Shown: piece after piece, positions 15,863 to 24,854 of the stretch
How positions within the stretch are numbered: the first letter of the stretch is position 1
Layout: every line of letters starts with the position of its first letter
Translations under genes and position numbers: made by a program
Assembly: GCA_003531585.1 (NCBI GenBank)
Contig: DQFX01000041.1
Span: 1-64,000, forward strand
From: Oscillospiraceae bacterium
GTDB taxonomy: Bacteria; Bacillota; Clostridia; Oscillospirales; Ruminococcaceae
Direction of reading: 5' to 3'
DNA length: 64,000 nucleotides
Notes under the pieces: model-generated
What the model saw: the letters and a program-made list of their open reading frames with translations, nothing else
What the model was told of the DNA's origin: nothing
The model's database searches: none

Positions 15863-18800
15863 ATGCCAAAGAAACAGGACATCAACAAGATATTGATTAT
15901 CGGATCAGGTCCTATCATCATCGGACAGGCGTGCGAGTTCGACTATTCCGGTACGCAGGCGTGCAAGGCGCTTCGCAGGCTGGGATACCAGATAGTACTG
16001 GTGAACTCCAACCCCGCCACCATCATGACCGACCCCGATGTAGCCGACATCACCTACATCGAGCCGCTCAACGTTGACAGGCTCACCCAGATCATCGAGA
16101 AGGAGCGCCCCGACGCGCTGCTGCCGAACCTCGGCGGTCAGTCCGGTCTGAACCTCTGCTCCGAGCTGAGCGAGGCTGGCGTACTTGAAAAGTACAACGT
16201 GCAGGTGATCGGCGTTCAGGTCGACGCGATCGAGCGCGGCGAGGATCGTATCGAATTCAAGCACACAATGCAGAAGCTCGGCATTGAAATGCCCCGCAGC
16301 GAGGTAGCTTATTCCGTTGAGGAAGCTGTGAAGATCGCTGAGCAGCTCAAGTACCCGGTTGTGCTCCGTCCGGCTTACACCATGGGCGGCGCAGGCGGCG
16401 GCATGGTCTACAACATCGACGAGCTGAAGGTAGTCTGCGCCCGCGGACTCCAGGCCAGCCTTGTAGGTCAGGTGCTCGTTGAGGAGTGCATAAGCGGCTG
16501 GGAAGAGCTTGAGCTCGAGGTAGTACGCGACGCAAACGACAACGTGATCACCGTATGCTTCATTGAAAATATCGACCCCATCGGCGTACACACCGGCGAT
16601 TCCTTCTGCTCCGCGCCCATGCTGACCATCAGCGAGGACGTCCAGAAGAAACTCCAGGAGTATTCCTACAAGATAGTAAAGGCTATCGAGGTGATCGGCG
16701 GCTGCAACTGCCAGTTCGCGCACGACCCTGTTTCCGGACGTATCGTTGTAATCGAGATCAACCCGAGAACCTCCCGTTCCTCCGCGCTTGCTTCCAAGGC
16801 GACCGGTTTCCCGATCGCGCTGGTTTCCGCTATGCTCGCGTGCGGCCTGACCCTCGACGAGATTCCCTGCGGCAAGTACGGCACGCTGGATAAGTACGTT
16901 CCCGGCGGCGATTATGTTGTTATCAAGTTCGCGCGCTGGGCATTCGAGAAGTTCAAGGGCGCTGAGGACAAGCTCGGCACCCAGATGAAGGCAGTCGGCG
17001 AGGTAATGTCCATCGGCAAGACCTACAAGGAAGCCTTCCAGAAGGCAATTCGCAGCCTTGAGACCGGCAGATACGGCCTCGGCTTCGCTAAGGACTTCAA
17101 CAAGCTGTCAAAGGCAGAACTGCTTGCAAAGCTGCGCTACCCGACCAGCGAGCGTCAGTTCATCATTTACGAGGCACTCCGCAAGGGCGCTGCAATCGAC
17201 GAGATATACGACCTCACCAAGATCAAGCACTGGTTCCTCCAGCAGATGAAGGAGCTGGTTGACGAGGAGAACGCGCTCATTGAGAAGAAGGGCGCAGTTC
17301 CCGCAGAGCCGGTGCTCCGCCAGGCAAAGCTCGACGGATTTTCCGACAGATACCTCAGTCAGATACTCGGCGTTTCCGAGGAGGATGTACGCACCACCCG
17401 CGAGAAGTACGGTATCTGCGAGGCTTGGGAGGGTATCCACGTAAGCGGCACCGAGAATGCGGCATATTATTACTCCACCTATCATGATATCAAGGACACA
17501 AGCCCGGTTTCCGACAAGCCGAAGATAATGATTCTCGGCGGCGGCCCCAACCGAATCGGTCAGGGCATCGAGTTCGACTACTGCTGTGTTCACGCGGCGC
17601 TCGCACTGAAGAAGCTCGGATTTGAGTCCATCATCGTAAACTGCAACCCTGAAACTGTTTCCACCGACTATGACACCTCCGACAAGCTCTATTTCGAGCC
17701 GCTGACCCTGGAGGACGTTCTCGCTATCCACGCGAAGGAGAAGCCGTTAGGCGTTATCGCGCAGTTCGGCGGTCAGACTCCGCTGAATCTTGCAGGCGAC
17801 CTCAAGAAGTACGGCGTAAATATCCTCGGCACAAGCCCGGAGACTATCGACCTCGCAGAGGATCGCGACCACTTCCGCGCAATGATGGAGAAGCTCGGTA
17901 TTCCTATGCCGGAATCCGGAATGGCTGTCAACGTTGACGAGGCTCTCGAAATCGCAAACAGGATCGGCTACCCGGTAATGGTTCGTCCGTCCTACGTTCT
18001 CGGCGGCCGTGGAATGGAGATCGTTCACGACGATGAGATGATGAAGGTCTACATGTCCGCCGCTGTTGGCGTAACTCCCGACAGACCTATCCTTATAGAC
18101 CGCTTCCTGCACCACGCTACCGAGTGCGAGGCAGACGCCATCTCCGACGGCAAGAACTGCTTCGTTCCCGCTGTTATGGAGCACATCGAGCTTGCCGGCG
18201 TACACTCCGGCGATTCTGCATGCATACTCCCGAGCAAGAATCTCACCGCAAAGCAGGTAGAGACAATCAAGGAGTACACCAGAAAGATCGCCGTTGAGAT
18301 GAACGTCTGCGGTCTGATGAATATGCAGTACGCCATCGAGGACGACACCGTGTACGTTCTTGAGGCTAACCCGCGTGCTTCCAGAACGGTTCCGCTGGTT
18401 TCCAAGGTGTGCAGCATAAACATGGTTCAGATAGCTACGCAGATCATTACTTCCTCGCTGACTGGCAAGCCCAGCCCCGTTCCGGAGCTCCGCGATCACC
18501 AGATCAACCACTACGGCGTAAAGGAAGCAGTGTTCCCGTTCAACATGTTCCCTGAGGTAGACCCCGTGCTTGGTCCGGAGATGAGATCCACCGGCGAGGT
18601 GCTTGGTATATCCCCGAGCTTCGGCGAGGCATACTACAAAGCTCAGGAAGCGACACGCACAAAGCTTCCCCAGGAGGGCACAGTGCTGCTGAGCGTATGC
18701 GACCGCGACAAGCCCGAGCTTATCGAGGTAGCGAAGGCGTTCAACGACCTTGGATTCAAAATTCTCGCAACCGGGAAGAGCTTTGAGATGATAAAGGAAG

Positions 18801-19081
18801 CAGGTATCCCGGCTGAGCGCATTTTCAAGATGTACGAGGGCAGACCCAACATCGGCGACGCTATCGCGAACGGAAATATTCAGCTCATCATCAACACTCC
18901 TGCCGGAAAGGACAGCGTGACTGACGACAGCTACATCAGAAAGGCTGCAATCAAGCACAGAATTCCTTACATCACAACGATGGCTGCCGCAAAGGCAAGC
19001 GCGGAAGGCATTCGCGCAATTAAGGAGAACAAGCACTTTGGCGTGAAGTCTCTCCAGGCGCACCACGCTGATATAATCTGA
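15863..19081 (+). CDS. carB: Carbamoyl-phosphate synthase large subunit
   Basis: A 1072-residue enzyme making carbamoyl phosphate from bicarbonate, ATP and ammonia for pyrimidines and arginine. It has the usual duplicated ATP-grasp halves: the first opens ILIIGSGPIIIGQACEFDYS with TMGGAGGGMVYN, the second MILGGGPNRIGQGIEFDYC with VLGGRGMEIV. A C-terminal MGS-like allosteric domain starts near residue 935. The length is standard and GGGAG precedes the ATG. No carA or other pyrimidine gene is adjacent, so it is a single-gene message between its own promoter and terminator. Confidence 0.97.
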   Translation: MPKKQDINKILIIGSGPIIIGQACEFDYSGTQACKALRRLGYQIVLVNSNPATIMTDPDVADITYIEPLNVDRLTQIIEKERPDALLPNLGGQSGLNLCSELSEAGVLEKYNVQVIGVQVDAIERGEDRIEFKHTMQKLGIEMPRSEVAYSVEEAVKIAEQLKYPVVLRPAYTMGGAGGGMVYNIDELKVVCARGLQASLVGQVLVEECISGWEELELEVVRDANDNVITVCFIENIDPIGVHTGDSFCSAPMLTISEDVQKKLQEYSYKIVKAIEVIGGCNCQFAHDPVSGRIVVIEINPRTSRSSALASKATGFPIALVSAMLACGLTLDEIPCGKYGTLDKYVPGGDYVVIKFARWAFEKFKGAEDKLGTQMKAVGEVMSIGKTYKEAFQKAIRSLETGRYGLGFAKDFNKLSKAELLAKLRYPTSERQFIIYEALRKGAAIDEIYDLTKIKHWFLQQMKELVDEENALIEKKGAVPAEPVLRQAKLDGFSDRYLSQILGVSEEDVRTTREKYGICEAWEGIHVSGTENAAYYYSTYHDIKDTSPVSDKPKIMILGGGPNRIGQGIEFDYCCVHAALALKKLGFESIIVNCNPETVSTDYDTSDKLYFEPLTLEDVLAIHAKEKPLGVIAQFGGQTPLNLAGDLKKYGVNILGTSPETIDLAEDRDHFRAMMEKLGIPMPESGMAVNVDEALEIANRIGYPVMVRPSYVLGGRGMEIVHDDEMMKVYMSAAVGVTPDRPILIDRFLHHATECEADAISDGKNCFVPAVMEHIELAGVHSGDSACILPSKNLTAKQVETIKEYTRKIAVEMNVCGLMNMQYAIEDDTVYVLEANPRASRTVPLVSKVCSINMVQIATQIITSSLTGKPSPVPELRDHQINHYGVKEAVFPFNMFPEVDPVLGPEMRSTGEVLGISPSFGEAYYKAQEATRTKLPQEGTVLLSVCDRDKPELIEVAKAFNDLGFKILATGKSFEMIKEAGIPAERIFKMYEGRPNIGDAIANGNIQLIINTPAGKDSVTDDSYIRKAAIKHRIPYITTMAAAKASAEGIRAIKENKHFGVKSLQAHHADII

Positions 19082-19090
19082 TTTAACGTT

Positions 19091-19125
19091 TCCCTCCGGA
19101 ATAGCCTTCCGGAGGGAGATTTTTT
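19091..19125 (+). terminator. Terminator of carB
   Basis: An 11-bp stem TCCCTCCGGAA / TTCCGGAGGGA followed by GATTTTTT. Confidence 0.9.
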
Positions 19126-19165
19126 AAGTAATCCAGCGGAATTTATAAATATTTTATAAAAACTG

Positions 19166-19194
19166 TTGCAAAAATAACCTAAATATGTTATGAT
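19166..19194 (+). promoter_or_regulatory. Promoter for H1-like gene
   Basis: TTGCAA (19166-19171), 17-bp spacer, TATGAT (19189-19194). Confidence 0.6.
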
Positions 19195-19260
19195 AAATAT
19201 ATAGAGTGGCAGGGTGCGTCATGCAGCCGCGCCATGGGATAATTGAAAGGAATTATGATC

Positions 19261-19863
19261 ATGCCAAGACAGAAGAAAACCACGACCACGACTACCGCAA
19301 AGGCGGAGACCGCAGTAAAGGCTGCCGGGACGACAGCAGCTAAGCCTGTAGCAGCAAAGCCTGAAAAGCCCGTTGAGGTTAAGGCTGGCAAGACTGCTGA
19401 AGTTAAGGCTGCTCCTGCTGAGACTCCCAAGGCTGCTAGGAAGCCCGCTGCAAAGACCACAGCCAAAAACGCTGTAAAGCCAGCAGCAAAGGCAGATTCC
19501 GCTCCCAAGAAGAGAGCCGGAAGAAAGCCGAAGCCCATCACAGTAAATGATGTAGTAGCAAAGATATACAAGCGCATCAACAAGGCTGCCGGTAAGCAGG
19601 TGGCCGCTGAGGGCAGAGCCGCAGTTGACATTAAGCTGTATGGTTCGTTTGAGGCTCATATGTACATCGAGGTCAAGGACGGAAAGGTTTCCGTTGAGCC
19701 CTATGATTACATCGAGAGAGACCTTGAGGCTGCAGTTCCGGTCGACGTAGCGCTTGCAATCGCAGACGGCAAGACAACCATTAAGGAAGCGGTTGAGAAT
19801 GGCTCCCTGTATGTTTTCGGAAATGTTCAGTTTGCGCTCAAGTTTGCTAAGCTTTTCGATTGA
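19261..19863 (+). CDS. Histone-H1-like Ala/Lys/Pro-rich protein with SCP2-like domain
   Basis: About 200 residues in two parts. Residues 1-90 are low-complexity Lys/Ala/Pro/Thr-rich and end in a basic KKRAGRKPKP stretch, like the tails of bacterial H1-like DNA-binding proteins. Residues 91-200 are a folded domain (AAVDIKLYGSFEAHMYIEV, late VFGNVQFALKFAKLF) resembling an SCP2-type hydrophobic-ligand fold. Nucleoid binding is an inference from composition. ATG 19261 is preferred, nine bases after AAAGGA; ATG 19255 is also possible. It is a single-gene unit with clear promoter and terminator, which hints at high independent expression. Confidence 0.75.
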   Translation: MPRQKKTTTTTTAKAETAVKAAGTTAAKPVAAKPEKPVEVKAGKTAEVKAAPAETPKAARKPAAKTTAKNAVKPAAKADSAPKKRAGRKPKPITVNDVVAKIYKRINKAAGKQVAAEGRAAVDIKLYGSFEAHMYIEVKDGKVSVEPYDYIERDLEAAVPVDVALAIADGKTTIKEAVENGSLYVFGNVQFALKFAKLFD

Positions 19864-19874
19864 TTCAGTATAAC

Positions 19875-19908
19875 AAAAATCCCCGCGATATGATTTGCGG
19901 GGATTTTT
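19875..19908 (+). terminator. Terminator of H1-like gene
   Basis: A 12-bp stem AAAAATCCCCGC / GCGGGGATTTTT with a 10-nt loop. Confidence 0.9.
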
Positions 19909-19925
19909 ATATTACAGGAAAACAA

Positions 19926-19957
19926 ACAGCGGCAGAGTAGACCTGCCGCTGTTTTTA
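19926..19957 (-). terminator. Terminator of APH-like kinase gene (bidirectional)
   Basis: A 10-bp stem ACAGCGGCAG / CTGCCGCTGT; T-rich flanks on both strands. Confidence 0.8.
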
Positions 19958-19970
19958 TGTGAAATTCGAA

Positions 19971-20717
19971 TTACTCGTATTCAACTACGTTGACCCAGGA
20001 GAGCAGGAAATCGCGCTCTTCCTTCTTGCCCTTTACGGACTGGGAAGCAGCAACGATAGGAAGCCACTTCTGAATGTACTGCTTTGCTGTATCGCTCTTC
20101 TTGCTGAACAGGTCGAGGTACTTCTCAGCAGTTTCCTTGTCGTTGTTGAGGTAGAACAGCAGGTAAGTGCGTGCAACATCAGCGGAAGCATTGCCCTGTG
20201 TAGCATGTGCCCAGTCAATGATGTAAGCGGTGCCGTCGTCCTTTACGATAATGTTGGATGGGTTGAAATCGCCGTGGCATACCTTCTTATGCTCGTGCAT
20301 ACCCTCAAGGCGGGTGTGCAGCTCATAACGTGTGGTGGCGTCGAGGTTGGTTTCGCTGATCTTGCGGTTCATTTTGTCCTTCAGCTTGTTGAGCATCGGG
20401 CACTTTGCAGCATGAACCTGCATCTGAAGGTCAACGAACATTTCAAGGTACTCGTCCTTCTTTGCGGGGTTCTCCTGCATGAGCTGTGCAAGGGTTTTGC
20501 CCTCAATGAACTCAGAAACGATTGCCCACTTGCCGTCGATCATCTTGACTTCAAGCACTTTGGGTACGTTAATGCCTATATTCTCTACACGCGCCTGATT
20601 GAGCGCTTCGTTGAGTATGTCAGGCTTTGCGTAGCTCTCGTCAAATACCTTGACCAGTGTGTTGCCTTCGCGGTAGATGGTCTTGCCGGGTCTGACAGCT
20701 AAAATATTTTCGGACAT
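19971..20717 (-). CDS. APH-fold small-molecule kinase, substrate unknown
   Basis: A 248-residue aminoglycoside-phosphotransferase/choline-kinase fold protein. The catalytic loop reads VCHGDFNPSNIIV and the metal site is the Asp of AYIIDWAHAT; an N-terminal lobe with VPKVLEV and VSEFIEGKTL precedes it. It should transfer phosphate from ATP to a small molecule. The sequence does not mark it as a resistance enzyme, and similar proteins are common housekeeping kinases in Firmicutes. ATG 20717 is chosen because GGAGG sits a few bases upstream; an in-frame ATG at 20747 would add ten residues across that site. Confidence 0.75.
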   Translation of the reverse strand: MSENILAVRPGKTIYREGNTLVKVFDESYAKPDILNEALNQARVENIGINVPKVLEVKMIDGKWAIVSEFIEGKTLAQLMQENPAKKDEYLEMFVDLQMQVHAAKCPMLNKLKDKMNRKISETNLDATTRYELHTRLEGMHEHKKVCHGDFNPSNIIVKDDGTAYIIDWAHATQGNASADVARTYLLFYLNNDKETAEKYLDLFSKKSDTAKQYIQKWLPIVAASQSVKGKKEERDFLLSWVNVVEYE

Positions 20718-20804
20718 AGCTTTATCCTCCTGTAAAAAGAATGACATGCCAGTGATGGCAGTCTATATATCAAGGAGCATTGTGCCCCATGAATACAAGC
20801 ACAA

Positions 20805-20837
20805 AGCCGGGCACGGGCTAAAAGTCCATGCCCGGCT
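20805..20837 (-). terminator. Hairpin after adhE
   Basis: A 9-bp stem AGCCGGGCA / TGCCCGGCT with a 15-nt loop, followed by TTTGTG on the minus strand. It lies 36 bases past the adhE stop. Confidence 0.6.
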
Positions 20838-20873
20838 GCGTTAAATCAGTACGGGAGTACTATTGAGAGGGGA

Positions 20874-23498
20874 TCAAACCTTCTCATGAGTACCATAGTA
20901 TGCGTTGAGATACATCTGCTTGATTTCCTTGAAGAGCGGGAATCTCGGGTTAGCACCGGTACACTGGTCATCGAATGCCTGCTCAACCATTGCGTCAAGT
21001 CTGTCGAGGAAGTCCTTCTCGTCAACGCCGTAGTCCTTGATGGTCTTCTTAACGCCGATTCTATCCTTGAGCTCGTCGATCTTCTTGATAAGACCTTCAA
21101 CCTTAGCCTCGTCGTTCTTGCCGGTTACACCGAGGAACTCAGCAACCTCAGCATAACGACGCATGGTGTGCGGGTGAGTATACTGAGAGAATGTACCCAT
21201 CTTAGCAGGAGCCTCAGCGCTGTTGAAGCGGATAACTTCGTCGATCAGCAGAGCGTTTGCGATACCGTGGGGCAGGTGGTGGAACGCACCGAGCTTGTGA
21301 GCCATAGAGTGGCAAACACCCAGGAATGCGTTAGCAAATGCCATACCAGCCATTGTAGCAGCGTTAGCCATGTTTTCACGAGCAACCGGATCATATACGC
21401 CGGAGATAGCGGAATCATAAGCAGCAGGCAGGTTCTCGAAGATGAGCTGGAGGGACTTGAGTGCGAGACCGTCTGTGAACGGAGTAGCCATAACGGAAGC
21501 ATAAGCCTCGAGGCAGTGTGTAACTGCGTCGATACCGGAAGCGGAAGTCAGACCTCTCGGGCCGGTTCTCATCATGTCAGCGTCAACGATCGCCATCTTA
21601 GGCATGAGCTGATAGTCAGCCAGCGGGTACTTAACGCCTGTGGACTGATCGGTGATAACTGCGAACGGAGTAACCTCAGAACCAGTACCAGCAGAAGTAG
21701 GAACAGCGATGAAGTAAGCCTTCTCGCCCATGTTCGGGAAGGTGTAAACTCTCTTACGGATATCAATGAAGCGCATTGCCATATCCATGAAGTCAGCCTC
21801 GGGGTGCTCATACAGAACCCACATGATCTTACCAGCGTCCATTGCGGAACCGCCGCCGACAGCGATGATGCAGTCAGGCTCGAACTTTCTCATAGCCTCT
21901 GCGCCCTTCTGAGCGGAAGCCAGGGAAGGATCAGGCTCAACATCAGCGAATGTGGTGTGAACAATGCCCATCTCGTCAAGTCTGTCAGTAATAGCCTTTG
22001 TGAAGCCGCTCTTGAACAGGAAGGAGTCAGTTACGATGAACACTCTCTTCTTGCCCATAACGTCCTTGAGCTCCTTGAGAGCAACAGGGAGGCAGCCCTT
22101 CTTGATATAAACCTTCTCAGGTGCGCGGAACCACAGCATATTCTCTCTCCTCTCGGCAACGGTCTTGACATTCAGCAGGTGCTTAACACCAATGTTCTCG
22201 GAAACGGAGTTACCGCCCCAAGAGCCGCAGCCCAGTGTGAGGGAAGGAGCAAACTTGAAGTTGTAGAGGTCGCCGATGCCACCGAGGGAAGAAGGAGTGT
22301 TAACGATAAGACGGCAAGCCTTCATTCTCTCAGCCCACTTGTCGAGCTTCTCTCTCTCGGTGTTGTTGTTGATCCAGAGTACGGATGTATGACCAAGACC
22401 GCCGTTGTTCTTCAGCAGGGTGTCAGCCATATCAAGAGCCTGATCGAAGTTATCAGACTTGTACATGCCGAGGATAGTGGTGAGCTTCTCGTGGCCGAAT
22501 GCCTCATCAGGCTCCAGGGAAGTAGCCTCACCGATGATTACCTTAACGGACTCGGGGATCTCGAAGCCAGCCATCTTTGCGATCTGGAAAGGACGCTGAC
22601 CAACGATCTTAGCATTAAGAGCGCCGTTGATGAGCATAACCTTTCTGATCATGTCAGCCTGCTTCTTATCGAGGAACATGCAGCCTCTCTTCTCGAATTC
22701 CTTCTTGACATCGTTGTAGATGGTCTTGTCAACGATAAGGGTCTGCTCGGTTGCGCAGATCATACCGTTATCGAAGGTCTTGGAGTGAATGATGGAGTTA
22801 ACTGCATTAACGATATCAGCAGTGGAGTCAATGATAGCGGAAGCGTTACCCGCACCTACGCCGATAGCGGGGGTACCGGAGGAGTATGCAGCCTTAACCA
22901 TTCCAGGACCGCCGGTTGCGAGGATTATATCAACTTCCTTCATGAGGAGGTTTGTAAGATCAAGGGAAGGAACATCTACCCAAGAGATGATGCCGTCAGG
23001 AGCGCCAGCCTTAACTGCTGCCTCATAAACGATCTTTGCAGCCTCAACGGTGCACTTCTTTGCACGGGGGTGCGGGCTGATGATGATACCGTTTCTGGTC
23101 TTGAGAGAGATAAGGGTCTTGAAGATAGCGGTGGAAGTAGGGTTGGTTGTAGGAATAACCGCGCCGACAACGCCGATAGGCTCTGCAATCTTCTCAATGC
23201 CGTATGCCTCGTCGCGCTCGATAACGCCGCATGTCTTTGTGTGCTTGTATGCATTGTAGATATGCTCAGCAGCATAGTTGTTCTTGATAACCTTGTCCTC
23301 TACAATACCGTAGCCTGTTTCTTCAACAGCCATCTTTGCAAGCGGGATTCTCTGCTTGTTAGCTGCGGAAGCGGCTGCAAAGAAAATAGCGTCAACCTGC
23401 TCCTGGGTATAGGTTGAGAAAATCTCCTGTGCTTCCTTGACTTTCTTAAGTGCTTTTTCAAAGCTCTCTACGCTGTCAACCAGTTCATGAAATGCCAT
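20874..23498 (-). CDS. adhE: Bifunctional acetaldehyde/alcohol dehydrogenase
   Basis: An 874-residue fermentative enzyme reducing acetyl-CoA to acetaldehyde and then ethanol with NADH. The N-terminal aldehyde dehydrogenase (about 1-440) carries the catalytic Cys in GMICATEQT. The C-terminal iron-type alcohol dehydrogenase (about 450-874) has the GGGSAMD nucleotide loop and metal-binding HKLGAFHHLPHG. I choose ATG 23498, nine bases after AAGGAG; ATG 23504 is only three bases from it. Expression is probably redox-controlled: a Rex-type palindrome overlaps the -10, and a roughly 200-nt leader separates promoter and start. Confidence 0.95.
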   Translation of the reverse strand: MAFHELVDSVESFEKALKKVKEAQEIFSTYTQEQVDAIFFAAASAANKQRIPLAKMAVEETGYGIVEDKVIKNNYAAEHIYNAYKHTKTCGVIERDEAYGIEKIAEPIGVVGAVIPTTNPTSTAIFKTLISLKTRNGIIISPHPRAKKCTVEAAKIVYEAAVKAGAPDGIISWVDVPSLDLTNLLMKEVDIILATGGPGMVKAAYSSGTPAIGVGAGNASAIIDSTADIVNAVNSIIHSKTFDNGMICATEQTLIVDKTIYNDVKKEFEKRGCMFLDKKQADMIRKVMLINGALNAKIVGQRPFQIAKMAGFEIPESVKVIIGEATSLEPDEAFGHEKLTTILGMYKSDNFDQALDMADTLLKNNGGLGHTSVLWINNNTEREKLDKWAERMKACRLIVNTPSSLGGIGDLYNFKFAPSLTLGCGSWGGNSVSENIGVKHLLNVKTVAERRENMLWFRAPEKVYIKKGCLPVALKELKDVMGKKRVFIVTDSFLFKSGFTKAITDRLDEMGIVHTTFADVEPDPSLASAQKGAEAMRKFEPDCIIAVGGGSAMDAGKIMWVLYEHPEADFMDMAMRFIDIRKRVYTFPNMGEKAYFIAVPTSAGTGSEVTPFAVITDQSTGVKYPLADYQLMPKMAIVDADMMRTGPRGLTSASGIDAVTHCLEAYASVMATPFTDGLALKSLQLIFENLPAAYDSAISGVYDPVARENMANAATMAGMAFANAFLGVCHSMAHKLGAFHHLPHGIANALLIDEVIRFNSAEAPAKMGTFSQYTHPHTMRRYAEVAEFLGVTGKNDEAKVEGLIKKIDELKDRIGVKKTIKDYGVDEKDFLDRLDAMVEQAFDDQCTGANPRFPLFKEIKQMYLNAYYGTHEKV

Positions 23499-23703
23499 AG
23501 TCATCTTCTCCTTAAATTTTATATACATGCCTGGGTCGCTCATTTCCTGCTGGGAGCTTCCGGCGGCGGTGACGGTTTACTAACCCGCGGCGCTGTCGGG
23601 ATTTCCGGCATTCTCTGGGCGCCATTGCCCTGATCGGCTGAGCCGACCTTTATTAACCATTGACACGTGCGGGACATAGACGTTTTAATGCCCCATTCGC
23701 ACC
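23499..23703 (-). ncRNA. Long structured 5' leader of adhE, no known class
   Basis: About 200 nt lie between the predicted transcription start and the adhE start codon. Read on the minus strand it can form successive stems: GTGCG/CGCAC enclosing GGGGCAT/ATGTCCC (near 23696-23660), GGTCGGC/GCCGATC (near 23649-23633), GGGC/GCCC (near 23630-23617) and GGTT/AACC (near 23584-23573). I match it to no known riboswitch. No credible leader peptide stands out. Confidence 0.45.
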
Positions 23704-23739
23704 TGTTAATATTTTAACACATTATTTATATGCTGTAAA
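23704..23739 (-). promoter_or_regulatory. adhE promoter overlapped by Rex-type operator
   Basis: Minus strand: TTTACA (23739-23734), 17-bp spacer, TAAAAT (23716-23711). The palindrome TGTTAATATTTTAACA (23704-23719) covers the -10 and matches the core of the known Rex consensus (TTGTTAA-N4-TTAACAA). Rex is an NADH-sensing repressor of adhE in clostridia, so binding here should block transcription until NADH is high. Confidence 0.75.
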
Positions 23740-23776
23740 ATGTAATATTGATATAGCTATATCAGCAAAAAGCATA

Positions 23777-24712
23777 TCACCCTATCGCCCCGAAATATTT
23801 GTCCCTGGAGCGGTTTACAGCCGCGACGAATTCACGGTCAAAGTCGGATAAACGGTAATCTCTGCGGTATATCAGTACGTCCTTGTATGGTTTGTCGCTG
23901 CCCTTGATTTTAAGTTGAACCAGCCCGTAATCCTTGAGGAGCTCCTGCGGTACGGGGGACACCCACATGAATGTATCCGGAACTGTTCCGAGAATCGCAA
24001 ACTGCGTACCGCGCTCGTAGACGTATATCCGCCGGTCGATGAACTCGGTAAGCTCCGACTTTCTGACATCTATCATGGGGACCGATGGCACATAAGGGTC
24101 AGCGTGGCAGACCTCAATGTACTCGGCGAGGTCGTCAAGACAGACCTCTTCCCTTTGGGTCAGCGGGTTGTTCTTTGATATAAGCAGAACATAGGTGAAC
24201 TCCGCAACGGTCTCGCTTGTGAGCTTTTTGTCCTTGAAAAGGTCGCTGAAGTACTTTTCGTACGACGCCTGGTAGCGCACGATCCCGAGGTTGAAATCCT
24301 CCCTGACGACGCTGTTTATCGTGTTCATTGAGTTTGTCTCGCAGTAGTAGAATTCTGCAGGGGAGCCGGATTTTATGCAGCGCGAGAAGTCCGCCATTGC
24401 ATAGCTGAGGTAGCTTGCCCGCGGAACGCTGACCGAAAAGCTCTGCTTTTTCTGCCTTCCGTTGTGGTATATCTGCTCCACTTCGTCGACCTTCTGCACG
24501 ATCTGGCGCGCATATTGAAGGAATTCCTCGCCGTCCGGCGTTATTGAAATGCCCTTTGTTGTACGACGGAAAATGGTGATCCCGAGGGATTCCTCAAGCT
24601 CTTTGATTGCGCGGCTGAGGTTCGGCTGACCCATATAGAGGTTTTCCGCCGCCTTGCTTATCGAACGCGTTTTTGCCACTTCCACGGCATATTTAAGATG
24701 AAGTATGTTCAA
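23777..24712 (-). CDS. LysR-family transcriptional regulator
   Basis: A 311-residue regulator with an N-terminal winged helix (MNILHLKYAVEVAKTRSISK, then LYMGQPNLSRAIKELEESLG) and a LysR substrate-binding domain. It lies upstream of adhE on the same strand, about 280 bases away, with the adhE promoter in between, so the two need not be co-transcribed. Its target is unknown; adhE or ilvBN are the nearest candidates. The ligand-domain sequence gave no clue to the effector. Confidence 0.87.
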   Translation of the reverse strand: MNILHLKYAVEVAKTRSISKAAENLYMGQPNLSRAIKELEESLGITIFRRTTKGISITPDGEEFLQYARQIVQKVDEVEQIYHNGRQKKQSFSVSVPRASYLSYAMADFSRCIKSGSPAEFYYCETNSMNTINSVVREDFNLGIVRYQASYEKYFSDLFKDKKLTSETVAEFTYVLLISKNNPLTQREEVCLDDLAEYIEVCHADPYVPSVPMIDVRKSELTEFIDRRIYVYERGTQFAILGTVPDTFMWVSPVPQELLKDYGLVQLKIKGSDKPYKDVLIYRRDYRLSDFDREFVAAVNRSRDKYFGAIG

Positions 24713-24800
24713 CTCAATTCCTGCCTTTCGTCGTAGTTTATAGAAAAAATCAATGTAAAATCTTCATTGACAAAAAATAAACAACTTGATAAATCCGGGT

Positions 24801-24842
24801 AAAAACATTCGCTTCTCCATTCTTTATTTGAAGAAGCGAATG
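24801..24842 (-). terminator. Terminator of ilvBN
   Basis: A 10-bp stem CATTCGCTTC / GAAGCGAATG with a 17-nt loop, followed by TTTTT on the minus strand, just past the ilvN stop. Confidence 0.8.
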
Positions 24843-24854
24843 CGATGAATACCG

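Noticed and set aside
17747..19066. Long open frame antisense to carB
   Set aside because: Same cause as above; no RBS or domain, and carB is unambiguous.
19971..20717. Aminoglycoside resistance gene
   Set aside because: Only the general kinase fold is shared; nothing specific for aminoglycoside enzymes or mobile context is seen.
20886..23417. A very long open frame (over 800 codons) antisense to adhE
   Set aside because: Its translation is Leu/Ser/Val-rich with no recognisable domain. It arises from the strong codon bias of adhE, which removes stops on the other strand.
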